From: a virus
Length of the DNA: 64,000 nt
IMG/VR virus record: IMGVR_UViG_3300046777_001793
Location: 1-64,000 of that record
Direction: 5' to 3' (one strand)
The notes beneath the pieces are model-generated. The model was not told where the DNA came from, did no database searches, and saw only the letters and a list, made by a program, of their open reading frames with translations. The translations under genes were made by a program, and so were the position numbers. Position 1 is the first letter of the stretch; each line of letters begins with the position of its first letter. Positions 46,722 through 54,295 of the stretch are shown in pieces.

Positions 46722-48946
46722 TATCTAATATTTTTAAAAGGGTTTCTTACTCTTACACTTGTATTTCCAGCATAGGAACTTTTACCCAAATTTTTAAAAG
46801 GTGATCTATTTAATTTACTGAATTTTTCTGAATTATCCAAATGACGGTCATCTTCATACTCAATACGTTTCTTAATACCTCTACCTGATTCTTGAATTTT
46901 AACAAAGGTAATCAAAGCACCCAAAGAAACCAACCTATCCACGTTGACTCCTGGTTGATATGCTTCCATTTCAATCATGGCCATTTTGTCCGGTATTCTA
47001 CTAATTCCATAAAGTGTTTTGAATACTTTACCATTGTCATCTTTCTCAACATCTAATTCTTCCTTAATAAACTCAATAAGGTAACTTAACATTGTGCTTT
47101 TAAAGATGGTAGATACGTTTCTCCAACCATAAGTTTGAAACTGTGTTTTAGATTGCTGTATCTCTTTTGATAAAACCATTTGGGTAGAAGGAACAAGATA
47201 TTTTTGCTTTTTCTTAAATTGCATGTATTGAATAAATAAACCTACGTTATTTTCAACCAATGTCCAAGCATCATACCATTGAATAATTAATTCTAATTGT
47301 TCATGGGTTTTATTAATATCATCATATCTACCACACCATGCTGCAACTATTTTACCACCCTCTACAAATGTTTCTATTTCTCCATGAACTGAACGCTGTA
47401 CCAACACAGGATTCTTGTAAACATAAATAGAACATAATGATTCAGATGTTACAGTTTTACCCTCACCTACTGGATCGACAGATGCATAATAAGTTGTACA
47501 AAATTCTCTGTCTTCATCAGGTAATTCCCATACTTGAATAGCACCGGTTTTGTCTTCAGCATTTTTTGGAATTGGAAATTCTGTAATTGGAGCTTTTTTA
47601 GTTAACTCTGCAACAACCTCTCCGGTATTAGAAAAAGCTAATTTATATGTTTGAAAAGGATATAATCCTTCCTCAATGTCACGTTTATTTGTCTTTACAA
47701 CTTGTAATGGAAATATACTTTCTCCTCTATATGCAAATGCTTCTTCTAATGTAGTTGGATGCTGTGATACACGTAATTGATAGATTTCAGGATCTAAATC
47801 TTTCTTCCATTTTATCCTGTTTCTTTCACAAGCTTCTAATGCTTCTTCTACAAGTGAATTACCAAACTCATCAATATATGGCGGCATTGACCATTGCTCT
47901 GGTATAAACATACCTGTATATGCAACAGTTCCTTTGTCATCCATGTATTTATTTCTTACAGAATAAAAATCATTTGCTTCTGGAGCATACATGAATTTTT
48001 TCAAAGGTTCACATTGATCTAAGTCACCCACAGAACCAGCTGCACAAAATAAACCTGTAGTTAAATCTCCTGACTCAAATGCTGGGCGCATGAACTCATA
48101 AGTTTTATCCATGGTTTTTGCTACACCGGCTTCTTCATAAAAAAACAAGGTACATAAACCCCCTACACCTGCTGTATCTGATTGCTCAAAAGATGTAGCT
48201 TTAAGAACACCTTTTCTACCTTTTTCAGTTTTTCTACCATTTTCTACATACTCAATTTTTTGTTGCCATCCCCCAACATTACCTGGGTTCATTGGTCTAT
48301 ACCATGCAGTATGCTCATTTAAGAAGTTTCTATATTCTTGTAAGATTTTCCAAGTACCTGTTTCTCCTGTTACGTATGCACTAAGAGATGCACCAATTTT
48401 TAATACTGGTGATTGTTCAAACCAAAGGATATTAATCAGTTTAGCAGCGTGGTATAATGAAGAACCAAACTGTCTTTTCTTTAATGTTACAGCGTGTTTA
48501 TAATTTAATTCTGCTAACCAATTGTATAATGCTAAATGTAACTGACCATCCCAAATATCAGTAAAGTCATCTTTCTTTTTCTTTTTATCTTGAATCTTCA
48601 CAAAATTTATGAAGAAATAATAATCTCTTGGTAAATACCAACTTTTTCCATTATTGGTAAAGAATGCTCCTTTTCTTGATTTTAATTTTTCAGCATCCCA
48701 ATATTTAATGAAATCTCTTGTTCCATCAAGAGCATCACAATAATATCCTTCTTTTTTAAAATATAAAGCTGGAGCTTGAAACATTTTAACTGTTTCATCA
48801 AACGCATATTCTCCAGGTTCTTTAAAATAATTATTTTCTAAATCTTTGGTAAAAGTTTCTCTTGACTCATAAGATTTGTAAGTCCATACCCCATTGTCAT
48901 AATGAGGTATGTCTTCATAGATTTCACCTAAATCATCATTCTTCAT
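46721..48946 (-). CDS. terL: Terminase large subunit (741 aa)
   Basis: Packaging motor with an N-terminal ATPase and C-terminal nuclease. Walker-A-like KKRQFGSS at residues 156-163; Walker B LCTLFFYEEAG at 264-274 with the catalytic EE pair; a coupling-like TTGLFCAAGS near 296-304; a nuclease-start motif YYASVDPVGEGK with Asp491. These are the known signatures of TerL. Follows a 170-aa protein and is coupled to the portal. Confidence 0.9.
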   Translation of the reverse strand: MKNDDLGEIYEDIPHYDNGVWTYKSYESRETFTKDLENNYFKEPGEYAFDETVKMFQAPALYFKKEGYYCDALDGTRDFIKYWDAEKLKSRKGAFFTNNGKSWYLPRDYYFFINFVKIQDKKKKKDDFTDIWDGQLHLALYNWLAELNYKHAVTLKKRQFGSSLYHAAKLINILWFEQSPVLKIGASLSAYVTGETGTWKILQEYRNFLNEHTAWYRPMNPGNVGGWQQKIEYVENGRKTEKGRKGVLKATSFEQSDTAGVGGLCTLFFYEEAGVAKTMDKTYEFMRPAFESGDLTTGLFCAAGSVGDLDQCEPLKKFMYAPEANDFYSVRNKYMDDKGTVAYTGMFIPEQWSMPPYIDEFGNSLVEEALEACERNRIKWKKDLDPEIYQLRVSQHPTTLEEAFAYRGESIFPLQVVKTNKRDIEEGLYPFQTYKLAFSNTGEVVAELTKKAPITEFPIPKNAEDKTGAIQVWELPDEDREFCTTYYASVDPVGEGKTVTSESLCSIYVYKNPVLVQRSVHGEIETFVEGGKIVAAWCGRYDDINKTHEQLELIIQWYDAWTLVENNVGLFIQYMQFKKKQKYLVPSTQMVLSKEIQQSKTQFQTYGWRNVSTIFKSTMLSYLIEFIKEELDVEKDDNGKVFKTLYGISRIPDKMAMIEMEAYQPGVNVDRLVSLGALITFVKIQESGRGIKKRIEYEDDRHLDNSEKFSKLNRSPFKNLGKSSYAGNTSVRVRNPFKNIR

Positions 48947-48948
48947 AA

Positions 48949-49461
48949 TTAATCATCATAACTTAAACGTGAACCACCTCTTGCTCTTGATGATTGTTCT
49001 TCTTCTAAATCCTTGGCAACACCTTTAAAAGATTTACGGATATTATCAAAGTTTTTAGCTGCTTGAACAATAGCAGAAATATTACCATCTCTACCATCAG
49101 AAATATCTTGAGTTTCTAAATATAACGCAAGTTTATCAAGCATAGTAGCAAAACCATTATATGCCCTAACAGTAGGAGTTTCATATAAATCTTTTGCTTT
49201 ATCTAACGCTTTAACAATTAATGGATCTTCTACTGAAAAATCAGCACCTAAATCTCTAAGTATTTCAATATCCAAATCTTCTGACGGTCTATTAAAATAA
49301 GGATTTTCTGCACTTCTACATGACATGTAGAAAACAAATGCCAATATTTTTAAGTAGTTATCAGGATAGTTATCTATGACTTCCTTAAACTGTTTTATGT
49401 TATAACAATGTTCTGTTGCTAAAACTTTATCTCCACGTAATTCAAATAATTTAATGCTCAT
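48949..49461 (-). CDS. Packaging-module protein of unknown function (170 aa)
   Basis: Helical, acidic protein with a basic C-terminal tail (SSRARGGSRLSYDD). It lies between the PD-(D/E)XK nuclease and TerL and overlaps the nuclease by 11 bases. A small terminase role is possible from position, but no helix-turn-helix motif is clear. Confidence 0.6.
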   Translation of the reverse strand: MSIKLFELRGDKVLATEHCYNIKQFKEVIDNYPDNYLKILAFVFYMSCRSAENPYFNRPSEDLDIEILRDLGADFSVEDPLIVKALDKAKDLYETPTVRAYNGFATMLDKLALYLETQDISDGRDGNISAIVQAAKNFDNIRKSFKGVAKDLEEEQSSRARGGSRLSYDD

Positions 49462-50287
49462 TTTTCTTTAATTTATGGCGGTTAATTTTTAAATAATTAA
49501 ATAATGCATTTACTTCCTTTTTTAAATAAGGAACAGCATGAGGTGTTACAGCTTTTACAATAGGATTATTATCCTTATCTAATTTTGTAACAGGATAACC
49601 ATTTTTATCAATATGGTCAATTTCAAACTCTATATGTTCAATTTGCATAATTCCTGGTTCTAAATTATAATTATGCTTTAACATCATGAACATGTAGATT
49701 GAAAGTTGTAAAGAGTAATCATTAAAATTACAGTCATCTAAATGTGACAAAGGACCAAGCATTTTTTTAGTCTTTGTTCCCATTTTAAATCCTTCTTTTT
49801 TAATCTCTTTATTAGTTTTAAAGTCATACAAATCAATTGTATCACCAACAACTTCAACTCTATCTGCTTGTCCACATATACCTGCTGATTTTAAATATAT
49901 AAAATGTTCAGGATATATTCCAGGAACTAATGCTTGTTCAGGAGCAATTTTTACAGGTCCATCCATTAAAGGATGAATTATTGGTAAATCTAATCCCCTA
50001 CGTGTAATTGTATTACAAGACAAAATATCTTTTTCTCTTTGGTCATGATACCAAGAACCTAATGTTACAGCTCTAGTGTTTTCTGCTTTCCAAATTGCTC
50101 TAATTTCTTCAGGAGTTTTACCGCAATACTTAGGGTTCTTTCCTTTAGAACATGATTCAGACATTTTGATTTCATCAAAAGGTTCTTTAAAAAAGTGGAT
50201 AAGTCTTGTAACACTTATCCAGTCTATATTATCAGATGCATCTATACTTTCATATTTATGCTCATCTGCGTAAAATTTAATTGCCAT
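49451..50287 (-). CDS. PD-(D/E)XK-family nuclease (278 aa)
   Basis: RecB-like nuclease motifs in order: GSWYHDQ with His81; ICGQADRVEVVG with Asp142; IDLYDFKTNKE with Asp155 and Lys157; and YSLQLSIYMFM with Gln194. This is the order His-Asp-ExK-QxxxY known for Cas4/RecB-type nucleases. The gene sits directly before the terminase genes, where it may process concatemers or recombination intermediates. The identity of the fold is well supported, the exact role is inferred. Confidence 0.85.
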   Translation of the reverse strand: MAIKFYADEHKYESIDASDNIDWISVTRLIHFFKEPFDEIKMSESCSKGKNPKYCGKTPEEIRAIWKAENTRAVTLGSWYHDQREKDILSCNTITRRGLDLPIIHPLMDGPVKIAPEQALVPGIYPEHFIYLKSAGICGQADRVEVVGDTIDLYDFKTNKEIKKEGFKMGTKTKKMLGPLSHLDDCNFNDYSLQLSIYMFMMLKHNYNLEPGIMQIEHIEFEIDHIDKNGYPVTKLDKDNNPIVKAVTPHAVPYLKKEVNALFNYLKINRHKLKKNEH

Positions 50288-50288
50288 A

Positions 50289-50585
50289 TTACTTATCTTG
50301 TAAATTTTTATATATTATTTCTCTTGCCATTCTTGCAGTTTCAAAATCAGAACTATGTAACATTGATTTTAATTTAAAATACTGTTTACTAGTAATTATT
50401 TCTAATGCCAGAATATCTCCAAGATTTTCAAAAACTGTATCAGCTATTGACTTAGTAATTGATGCTGATGCTGATGCCATATCTATAGATATTGGTTTAT
50501 TCATTTTATGAATATAAATTAAATCGCTTGCACTCATTCCATTAGGAATTGAGTTTACATCTATTACAGCACTATTCTGGAACAT
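50289..50585 (-). CDS. Unknown small packaging-module protein (98 aa)
   Basis: Not recognised. N-terminal strand and turn (NSAVIDVNSIPNGMSASDLIYIHK) followed by helices (DMASASASITKSIADTVFENLGDILALEI). Overlaps the upstream Cys-rich gene by 14 bases and ends one base before the nuclease start. Soluble, no signal peptide. Confidence 0.55.
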   Translation of the reverse strand: MFQNSAVIDVNSIPNGMSASDLIYIHKMNKPISIDMASASASITKSIADTVFENLGDILALEIITSKQYFKLKSMLHSSDFETARMAREIIYKNLQDK

Positions 50586-50889
50586 CTTCTCTTAATTTTT
50601 GCTGTAACAAATACTCTTCTTCAAATGTAAGGACTGGTTTCCATTTAGGTTCAGATAAAGGACATTCTGATGAAAGAGAACGTACTTTTAATTTTAATGA
50701 ACATCCACAATGACCACAACAAGGCCCTGATCCTGGAACAGCACACTCACCATCATAATTTACACATCCTTTACAAAATGCTAATCTTTCTTGAGCAATT
50801 TCTTCAATGTGATCAGTTTTAAAGATATTGTTTTTAATACCTTCAATAATCTGATTTCTATTCTTCCATATTTTTATTACGTTTTTCAT
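50572..50889 (-). CDS. Cys-rich zinc-binding protein (105 aa)
   Basis: Central cluster FCKGCVNYDGECAVPGSGPCCGHCGCSLKLK followed by SSECPL gives eight or nine Cys for one or two zinc sites; flanked by helices. Similar small Cys-rich proteins occur near terminase genes in Bacteroidota phages. Overlaps both neighbours. Ends with TAG. Could be a DNA-binding accessory factor; not tested. Confidence 0.65.
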   Translation of the reverse strand: MKNVIKIWKNRNQIIEGIKNNIFKTDHIEEIAQERLAFCKGCVNYDGECAVPGSGPCCGHCGCSLKLKVRSLSSECPLSEPKWKPVLTFEEEYLLQQKLREDVPE

Positions 50890-51223
50890 ACAATGGTCTA
50901 TAATAATTATTACATCTTTCTAAAGCTTCTTCTAATTTAAATTGCATCTCTTTATTATAATTATACTTAACAAGTTTTTTAAAGTCATCCGGCTCTTTAC
51001 TTGCTAGTAATTTTTTTAAGAACTCTAATTTAAATTTTAATTTCTTTCTGCTAATCTTAAATATTCCAAAATTGTGAACTAAAAGAGTTGGGTGTTCTAA
51101 TGATTCAACTTTCTTTTTTAAAGTATCATAATAAAAATCTACTACATCTTTTACCAATTCTTCAGAAAGACCTAACTCTTTTGCAGTTTCAGGAATTAAT
51201 TTATTTGCCTTGGTTGGTGTCAT
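50858..51223 (-). CDS. IHF/HU-like DNA-bending protein (121 aa)
   Basis: The N-terminal pattern TKANKLIPETAKELGLSEELVKDVVDFYYDTLKKKVESLEHPTLLVHNFGIFKISRKKL (quoted in parts) follows the HU/IHF fold: two helices, then a strand with xxxGxFxxxxR/K. A truncated arm and an extra helical tail replace the usual long arm. IHF-like subunits are known in crAss-like phages near packaging genes. Overlaps the downstream Cys-rich gene. DNA-bending during packaging is inference. Confidence 0.65.
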   Translation of the reverse strand: MTPTKANKLIPETAKELGLSEELVKDVVDFYYDTLKKKVESLEHPTLLVHNFGIFKISRKKLKFKLEFLKKLLASKEPDDFKKLVKYNYNKEMQFKLEEALERCNNYYRPLYEKRNKNMEE

Positions 51224-51575
51224 GGTGATACACTTTTAAATTCAATACAATTGTTCCCTCTGTTAAAATTGACAACTCACTATTTAATGTTATTGTCTTG
51301 TTTCCCATTCCACTTCTTACAACTAAATTGTCTTTGATGCATTTTACCATAAAATTTCTTGCAGTTTGCACATTTCCAAATATTCCTTCTGTAACAGTTT
51401 GCTCACAAAAATCAGAAAGAAACATACTTCCATACATTCCCAATAAAGCAAGGCAGTCCTGTTGAGCAGGACTTAACCTTATTTTATTTAGAAAACAATG
51501 CATGTTAATTTGATATTTAATAATATCAAGCATTGTCATTGGAACAATCTTATTGATCACTTTCGCTGTTGCCAT
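51201..51575 (-). CDS. Winged-helix-like protein (124 aa)
   Basis: LSPAQQDCLALLGMYGSMFLSDFCE ... NVQTARNFMVKCIKDNLVVRSGMGNKTITLN fits helix-turn-helix with a beta wing. Overlaps the upstream coiled-coil gene by 26 bases and the IHF-like gene by 23 bases. Could be a small terminase or regulator; conservation has not been tested. Confidence 0.55.
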   Translation of the reverse strand: MATAKVINKIVPMTMLDIIKYQINMHCFLNKIRLSPAQQDCLALLGMYGSMFLSDFCEQTVTEGIFGNVQTARNFMVKCIKDNLVVRSGMGNKTITLNSELSILTEGTIVLNLKVYHHDTNQGK

Positions 51576-51792
51576 TTTCCTCTGGTTTTTCTTGTACTGA
51601 TAACTGTAACTGAATGAATTTCACTCTGTTTTCTAATTGTCTAAATTTAGCTTCTTCAATGTCTGCTTTTAAAGTTTCATACTTTTTTTGTGCTTCTAAA
51701 AAAGGTAATTGCTCTTTATAGAATTTAAGCATGTTTTCTTTATATGCTTTAATCTCTTCAGCTGTTGGTTCTTGGTTGGTGTTTTCTGACAT
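51550..51792 (-). CDS. Coiled-coil small protein (80 aa)
   Basis: Highly charged helix from residue 8 to 65 (AEEIKAYKENMLKFYKEQLPFLEAQKKYETL pattern). First gene of the packaging transcription unit. Its 5 prime coding segment resembles, in sequence, the TCAGAAAAC..CCAACC leader of the 40544 gene. Function unknown. Confidence 0.6.
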   Translation of the reverse strand: MSENTNQEPTAEEIKAYKENMLKFYKEQLPFLEAQKKYETLKADIEEAKFRQLENRVKFIQLQLSVQEKPEENGNSESDQ

Positions 51793-51819
51793 GATTTAAC
51801 TTTTAAATGTTTAACACTA

Positions 51820-51827
51820 CAAATATA
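51820..51827 (-). promoter_or_regulatory. Bacteroidota-type -7 element (TATATTTG)
   Basis: Minus-strand TATATTTG about 28 bases upstream of ATG 51792 and just after the 51842-51872 terminator. Expected to start the packaging unit. Confidence 0.5.
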
Positions 51828-51841
51828 TAATTATTTTCTAT

Positions 51842-51872
51842 ATAAAAAAAAGCACCCCATTTGGAGTGCTTT
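51842..51872 (-). terminator. Intrinsic terminator after the 97-aa gene
   Basis: Minus strand AGCACTCC-aaat-GGGGTGCT with one mismatch, then TTTTTTT. Confidence 0.85.
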
Positions 51873-51894
51873 AACTTTTGACATATTGATTGAT

Positions 51895-52188
51895 TTATTT
51901 TAATCTCTTATTGTTACCTTTTCCGTTTCTTGCTCTGTTGCTTGATGCTTTTTCACTTACAAGTTTTCCAGATTTTGTATGAGATTTATCTTTGCCATCT
52001 CCATTACCATAAGTTCCATCTTTACGGTTTGCTTTATTCAAAGATTCTCTGTAGTTTTTTCTTTCTTCAGTAGAGTGATATGCTTTATTGTAAGCATTCT
52101 TTTTAGCTCTTGCTTCAGGATTTTCTTGAAAATATTTTGCAGACTTTGAATTACCTTTCTTAGAACCTGCCAATCCGTTTCTAGCCAT
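51895..52188 (-). CDS. Basic conserved-type small phage protein (97 aa)
   Basis: Lys/Asn/Arg-rich with KKNAYNKAYHSTEERKNYRESLNKANR and then YGNGDGKDKSHTKSGKLV. The GNGDGKDxSH stretch is a pattern I have seen in many unrelated phages' small basic proteins of unknown function. Disordered C-terminus. Overlaps by one base the stop of the transpeptidase-like gene. Could bind DNA or RNA. Confidence 0.7.
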   Translation of the reverse strand: MARNGLAGSKKGNSKSAKYFQENPEARAKKNAYNKAYHSTEERKNYRESLNKANRKDGTYGNGDGKDKSHTKSGKLVSEKASSNRARNGKGNNKRLK

Positions 52189-52790
52189 TAGTCATTCCAT
52201 TCTTGAAGTAAACAATATGTAACTGATTTTTGATCCTTAAAGAACTTATTAATTGTTTGATTAAACTTTTGTACATCAGGTACAACCTGACATCCAGCAG
52301 ACCAACCATTAATATCTTCAGGAACATAAGTGGATTTAGAATCAAAAGAAACTGTGTGAAAATTAATACCTTTCCATTGAAACGTATTTAATGGTCCAAT
52401 TTCTTCAGCTTTATTATCTCTATCTCCATCTCTATATCCAAGGAATTTACCAATTTGAAGTAATGCTGGCATTTTTTTCAAATGCATTCCATATCTCCAA
52501 ACTCCATAGTACCACTCATTAGCTTTAATGACAGCAGCACCAACTTTGTTGTATTTTAGAAAACCACCTTTTAAAATTGGAACACCTGGATTTGTAGTTC
52601 CATGAAGAAGTGTAACAAATTGCTCACCACAAAAAATATAAAACTTATCATCATATTTATTTGGAGCATCTTCATTAGATCTAACACCAACTATCCAATA
52701 GTTTGATGGTAAAGCCTGAAAAGAAGGTAAAGATTTAACTCTATCTAATATTTCAGTATTTGTATATGTTCTTACACTAGTTTTGCTCAT
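52188..52790 (-). CDS. L,D-transpeptidase-fold cell-wall enzyme (200 aa)
   Basis: GINFHTVSFDSKS...NGWSAGCQVVP gives the YkuD-type catalytic pattern: His145, then Ser-Ala-Gly-Cys167 about 20 residues on, with a following Gln instead of the usual Arg/His. The region GFLKYNKVGAAVIKANEWYYGVWRYGMH resembles the typical upstream strand. In phages, such proteins act on peptidoglycan cross-links, probably as a lysis enzyme or spanin-associated protein. The longest frame begins at a TTG; ATG 52790 (MSKTSV) is preferred and overlaps the small membrane protein by 14 bases. Confidence 0.65.
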   Translation of the reverse strand: MSKTSVRTYTNTEILDRVKSLPSFQALPSNYWIVGVRSNEDAPNKYDDKFYIFCGEQFVTLLHGTTNPGVPILKGGFLKYNKVGAAVIKANEWYYGVWRYGMHLKKMPALLQIGKFLGYRDGDRDNKAEEIGPLNTFQWKGINFHTVSFDSKSTYVPEDINGWSAGCQVVPDVQKFNQTINKFFKDQKSVTYCLLQEWND

Positions 52791-53004
52791 TGCTAAATCC
52801 GTCTTCAACTGTTAATTGACTAATTGCTGCTATTGTACCACCTATTGTTGCTAAATATCCTGATGCTGTAACAATAACAGCTGGAAGTGCTACTGGTGAA
52901 GCCATAATTGCCGCAGAAACACCTGCTGCAACTAAACCTATACTTTGAACCTTTTTCCAAAACTTTGGTGTTGGAGAACTGATTCTTTCTAATAATTTTT
53001 TCAT
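52777..53004 (-). CDS. Small lysis-module membrane protein (75 aa)
   Basis: Basic amphipathic N-terminus (KKLLERISSPTPKFWKKVQ), then two hydrophobic segments rich in Gly/Ala (IGLVAAGVSAAIMASPVAL and AVIVTASGYLATIGGTIAAI). Probably a second holin-like or pinholin-like protein. Starts a new unit behind a terminator. Ends with TAG. Confidence 0.65.
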   Translation of the reverse strand: MKKLLERISSPTPKFWKKVQSIGLVAAGVSAAIMASPVALPAVIVTASGYLATIGGTIAAISQLTVEDGFSNEQN

Positions 53005-53031
53005 AGCTTATTTGTTTTTTGTAAAAGTAGC

Positions 53032-53062
53032 AAAATAAAAAATCCTCTCAAAAGAGAGGACT
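53032..53062 (-). terminator. Intrinsic terminator after the holin gene
   Basis: Minus strand TCCTCTC-tttt-GAGAGGA, then TTTTTTATTTT; perfect 7-bp stem. Confidence 0.9.
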
Positions 53063-53068
53063 AATTAT

Positions 53069-53548
53069 TTATTTATTCTTTAATGTGGATAAAAATGAAT
53101 CCGAGATTTTTATGAATGAGTTCCTCAAATACTTTAAGAACTGTGTGATAATGTCATAGTCTTCAACATCTTTCTTAGTTCTTATAGCTATTGAGTTACT
53201 TATTATACTTATTGTTTCACTACATATTAAAATTTTAATAGAGATATTTACAAGTAATTTGAAGTCATAACCTAAACCTTTTCCTGTTAATGCAACAACC
53301 ATTGGAATTAAAATAAATGTAATCTTTGCCAGAAAACCTAAAAGTAAAATCTTAAATTTAAATTGACGGTAATCAATTCTAAAGGTTTTTACTGTACCAA
53401 AAAGTGTATCAATACACATTAAGGTTGCTAAGATTGTAATTGCTTCTATATCTATTTTTAGATACATAAACATTCCATATAAGAACATTTTTAATTCATT
53501 TGTTGATTTCATTATTATATTAAACATTTTAAATAGTTTAGGTTTCAT
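53069..53548 (-). CDS. Phage holin (159 aa)
   Basis: Four hydrophobic segments: LKMFLYGMFMYLKIDIEA, ITILATLMCIDTLFGTVKTF, LLLGFLAKITFILIPMVVAL and LLVNISIKILICSETISIISN. The D-TLFGTVKTFR sequence following a hydrophobic stretch is the signature of the phage_holin_4 (toxin-secretion/phage-lysis holin) family. Basic C-terminus. Three bases after the NlpC/P60-like gene, so lysis functions are grouped. Confidence 0.8.
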   Translation of the reverse strand: MKPKLFKMFNIIMKSTNELKMFLYGMFMYLKIDIEAITILATLMCIDTLFGTVKTFRIDYRQFKFKILLLGFLAKITFILIPMVVALTGKGLGYDFKLLVNISIKILICSETISIISNSIAIRTKKDVEDYDIITQFLKYLRNSFIKISDSFLSTLKNK

Positions 53549-53551
53549 AAT

Positions 53552-54040
53552 TTACAATGTTTGATAATTTCTTAACTTACACCAATTAAACAAATCTTCA
53601 GGTGACATTTTGAAATAATCAGGAATCTCATAAACCCAAGCTACAAATTCAGAACAATACATTTTTTCTTCTTTATTTCCTGCTTCTTTCCAGTTACCTG
53701 TTAATAATTTCCAGGGTTGTCTAATTAATAGACTTTCTAAATCATAAGCAGTATGTCCAACTTTTGATAAAGCTCTTTTTGATATAACCTCACCATCTTC
53801 TTTAGTCAAAAGCGGATTTCTATTTATGATGTAAAAATACTTATATTTTTTTTGCCATTCTTCAAATGGTCTGACATTTACTCCGTCTTTTTGCGCATCA
53901 ATAATATAAGGTTGCCCCCATATTTCAATATACAATGCTGTATGAGAAACTTTAGATTTAGTAAAAAGTTTTATCAGTTTACTAATCAATCTGTTTCCAC
54001 TACAATGTAGTATATCTCCAGGTTTTAATATTGTTTCCAT
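53552..54040 (-). CDS. Permuted NlpC/P60-like hydrolase (162 aa)
   Basis: Follows the YiiX/permuted papain-fold pattern: PGDILHCSG, then KVSHTALYIE with His33, then MYCSEFVAWVY with Cys129. In this circularly permuted family the His lies before the Cys. It is likely a cell-wall amidase or endolysin adjoining the holin. No signal peptide, so export would depend on the holin. Two bases after the 80-aa gene. Confidence 0.75.
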   Translation of the reverse strand: METILKPGDILHCSGNRLISKLIKLFTKSKVSHTALYIEIWGQPYIIDAQKDGVNVRPFEEWQKKYKYFYIINRNPLLTKEDGEVISKRALSKVGHTAYDLESLLIRQPWKLLTGNWKEAGNKEEKMYCSEFVAWVYEIPDYFKMSPEDLFNWCKLRNYQTL

Positions 54041-54041
54041 T

Positions 54042-54284
54042 TTATAATTCGTATAAATTTTTTATTTCACTACTTACACTTTCTAATTGATTAAATTTCT
54101 CAAATAATATTGGTGTCATTAATTCAATTCTTTGAGCTATTTGTGAATCTACATCTGATTTATTTTCTAAACTACAATTAGAAGCAATAAAATCTTCTAT
54201 TTCTGGATCACTTGGTCTTAAACTTAAATTTATAAAACCGTTTTCATCTATATAATGTGTTGAAGTTAATATAAATTTTTTCAT
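54042..54284 (-). CDS. Unknown small protein (80 aa)
   Basis: Acidic protein, MKKFILTSTHYIDENGFINLSLRP pattern followed by helices; not recognised. Lies in the lysis/fibre unit between the fibre-like gene and the hydrolase. Confidence 0.5.
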   Translation of the reverse strand: MKKFILTSTHYIDENGFINLSLRPSDPEIEDFIASNCSLENKSDVDSQIAQRIELMTPILFEKFNQLESVSSEIKNLYEL

Positions 54285-54295
54285 GCATTTAAGTT

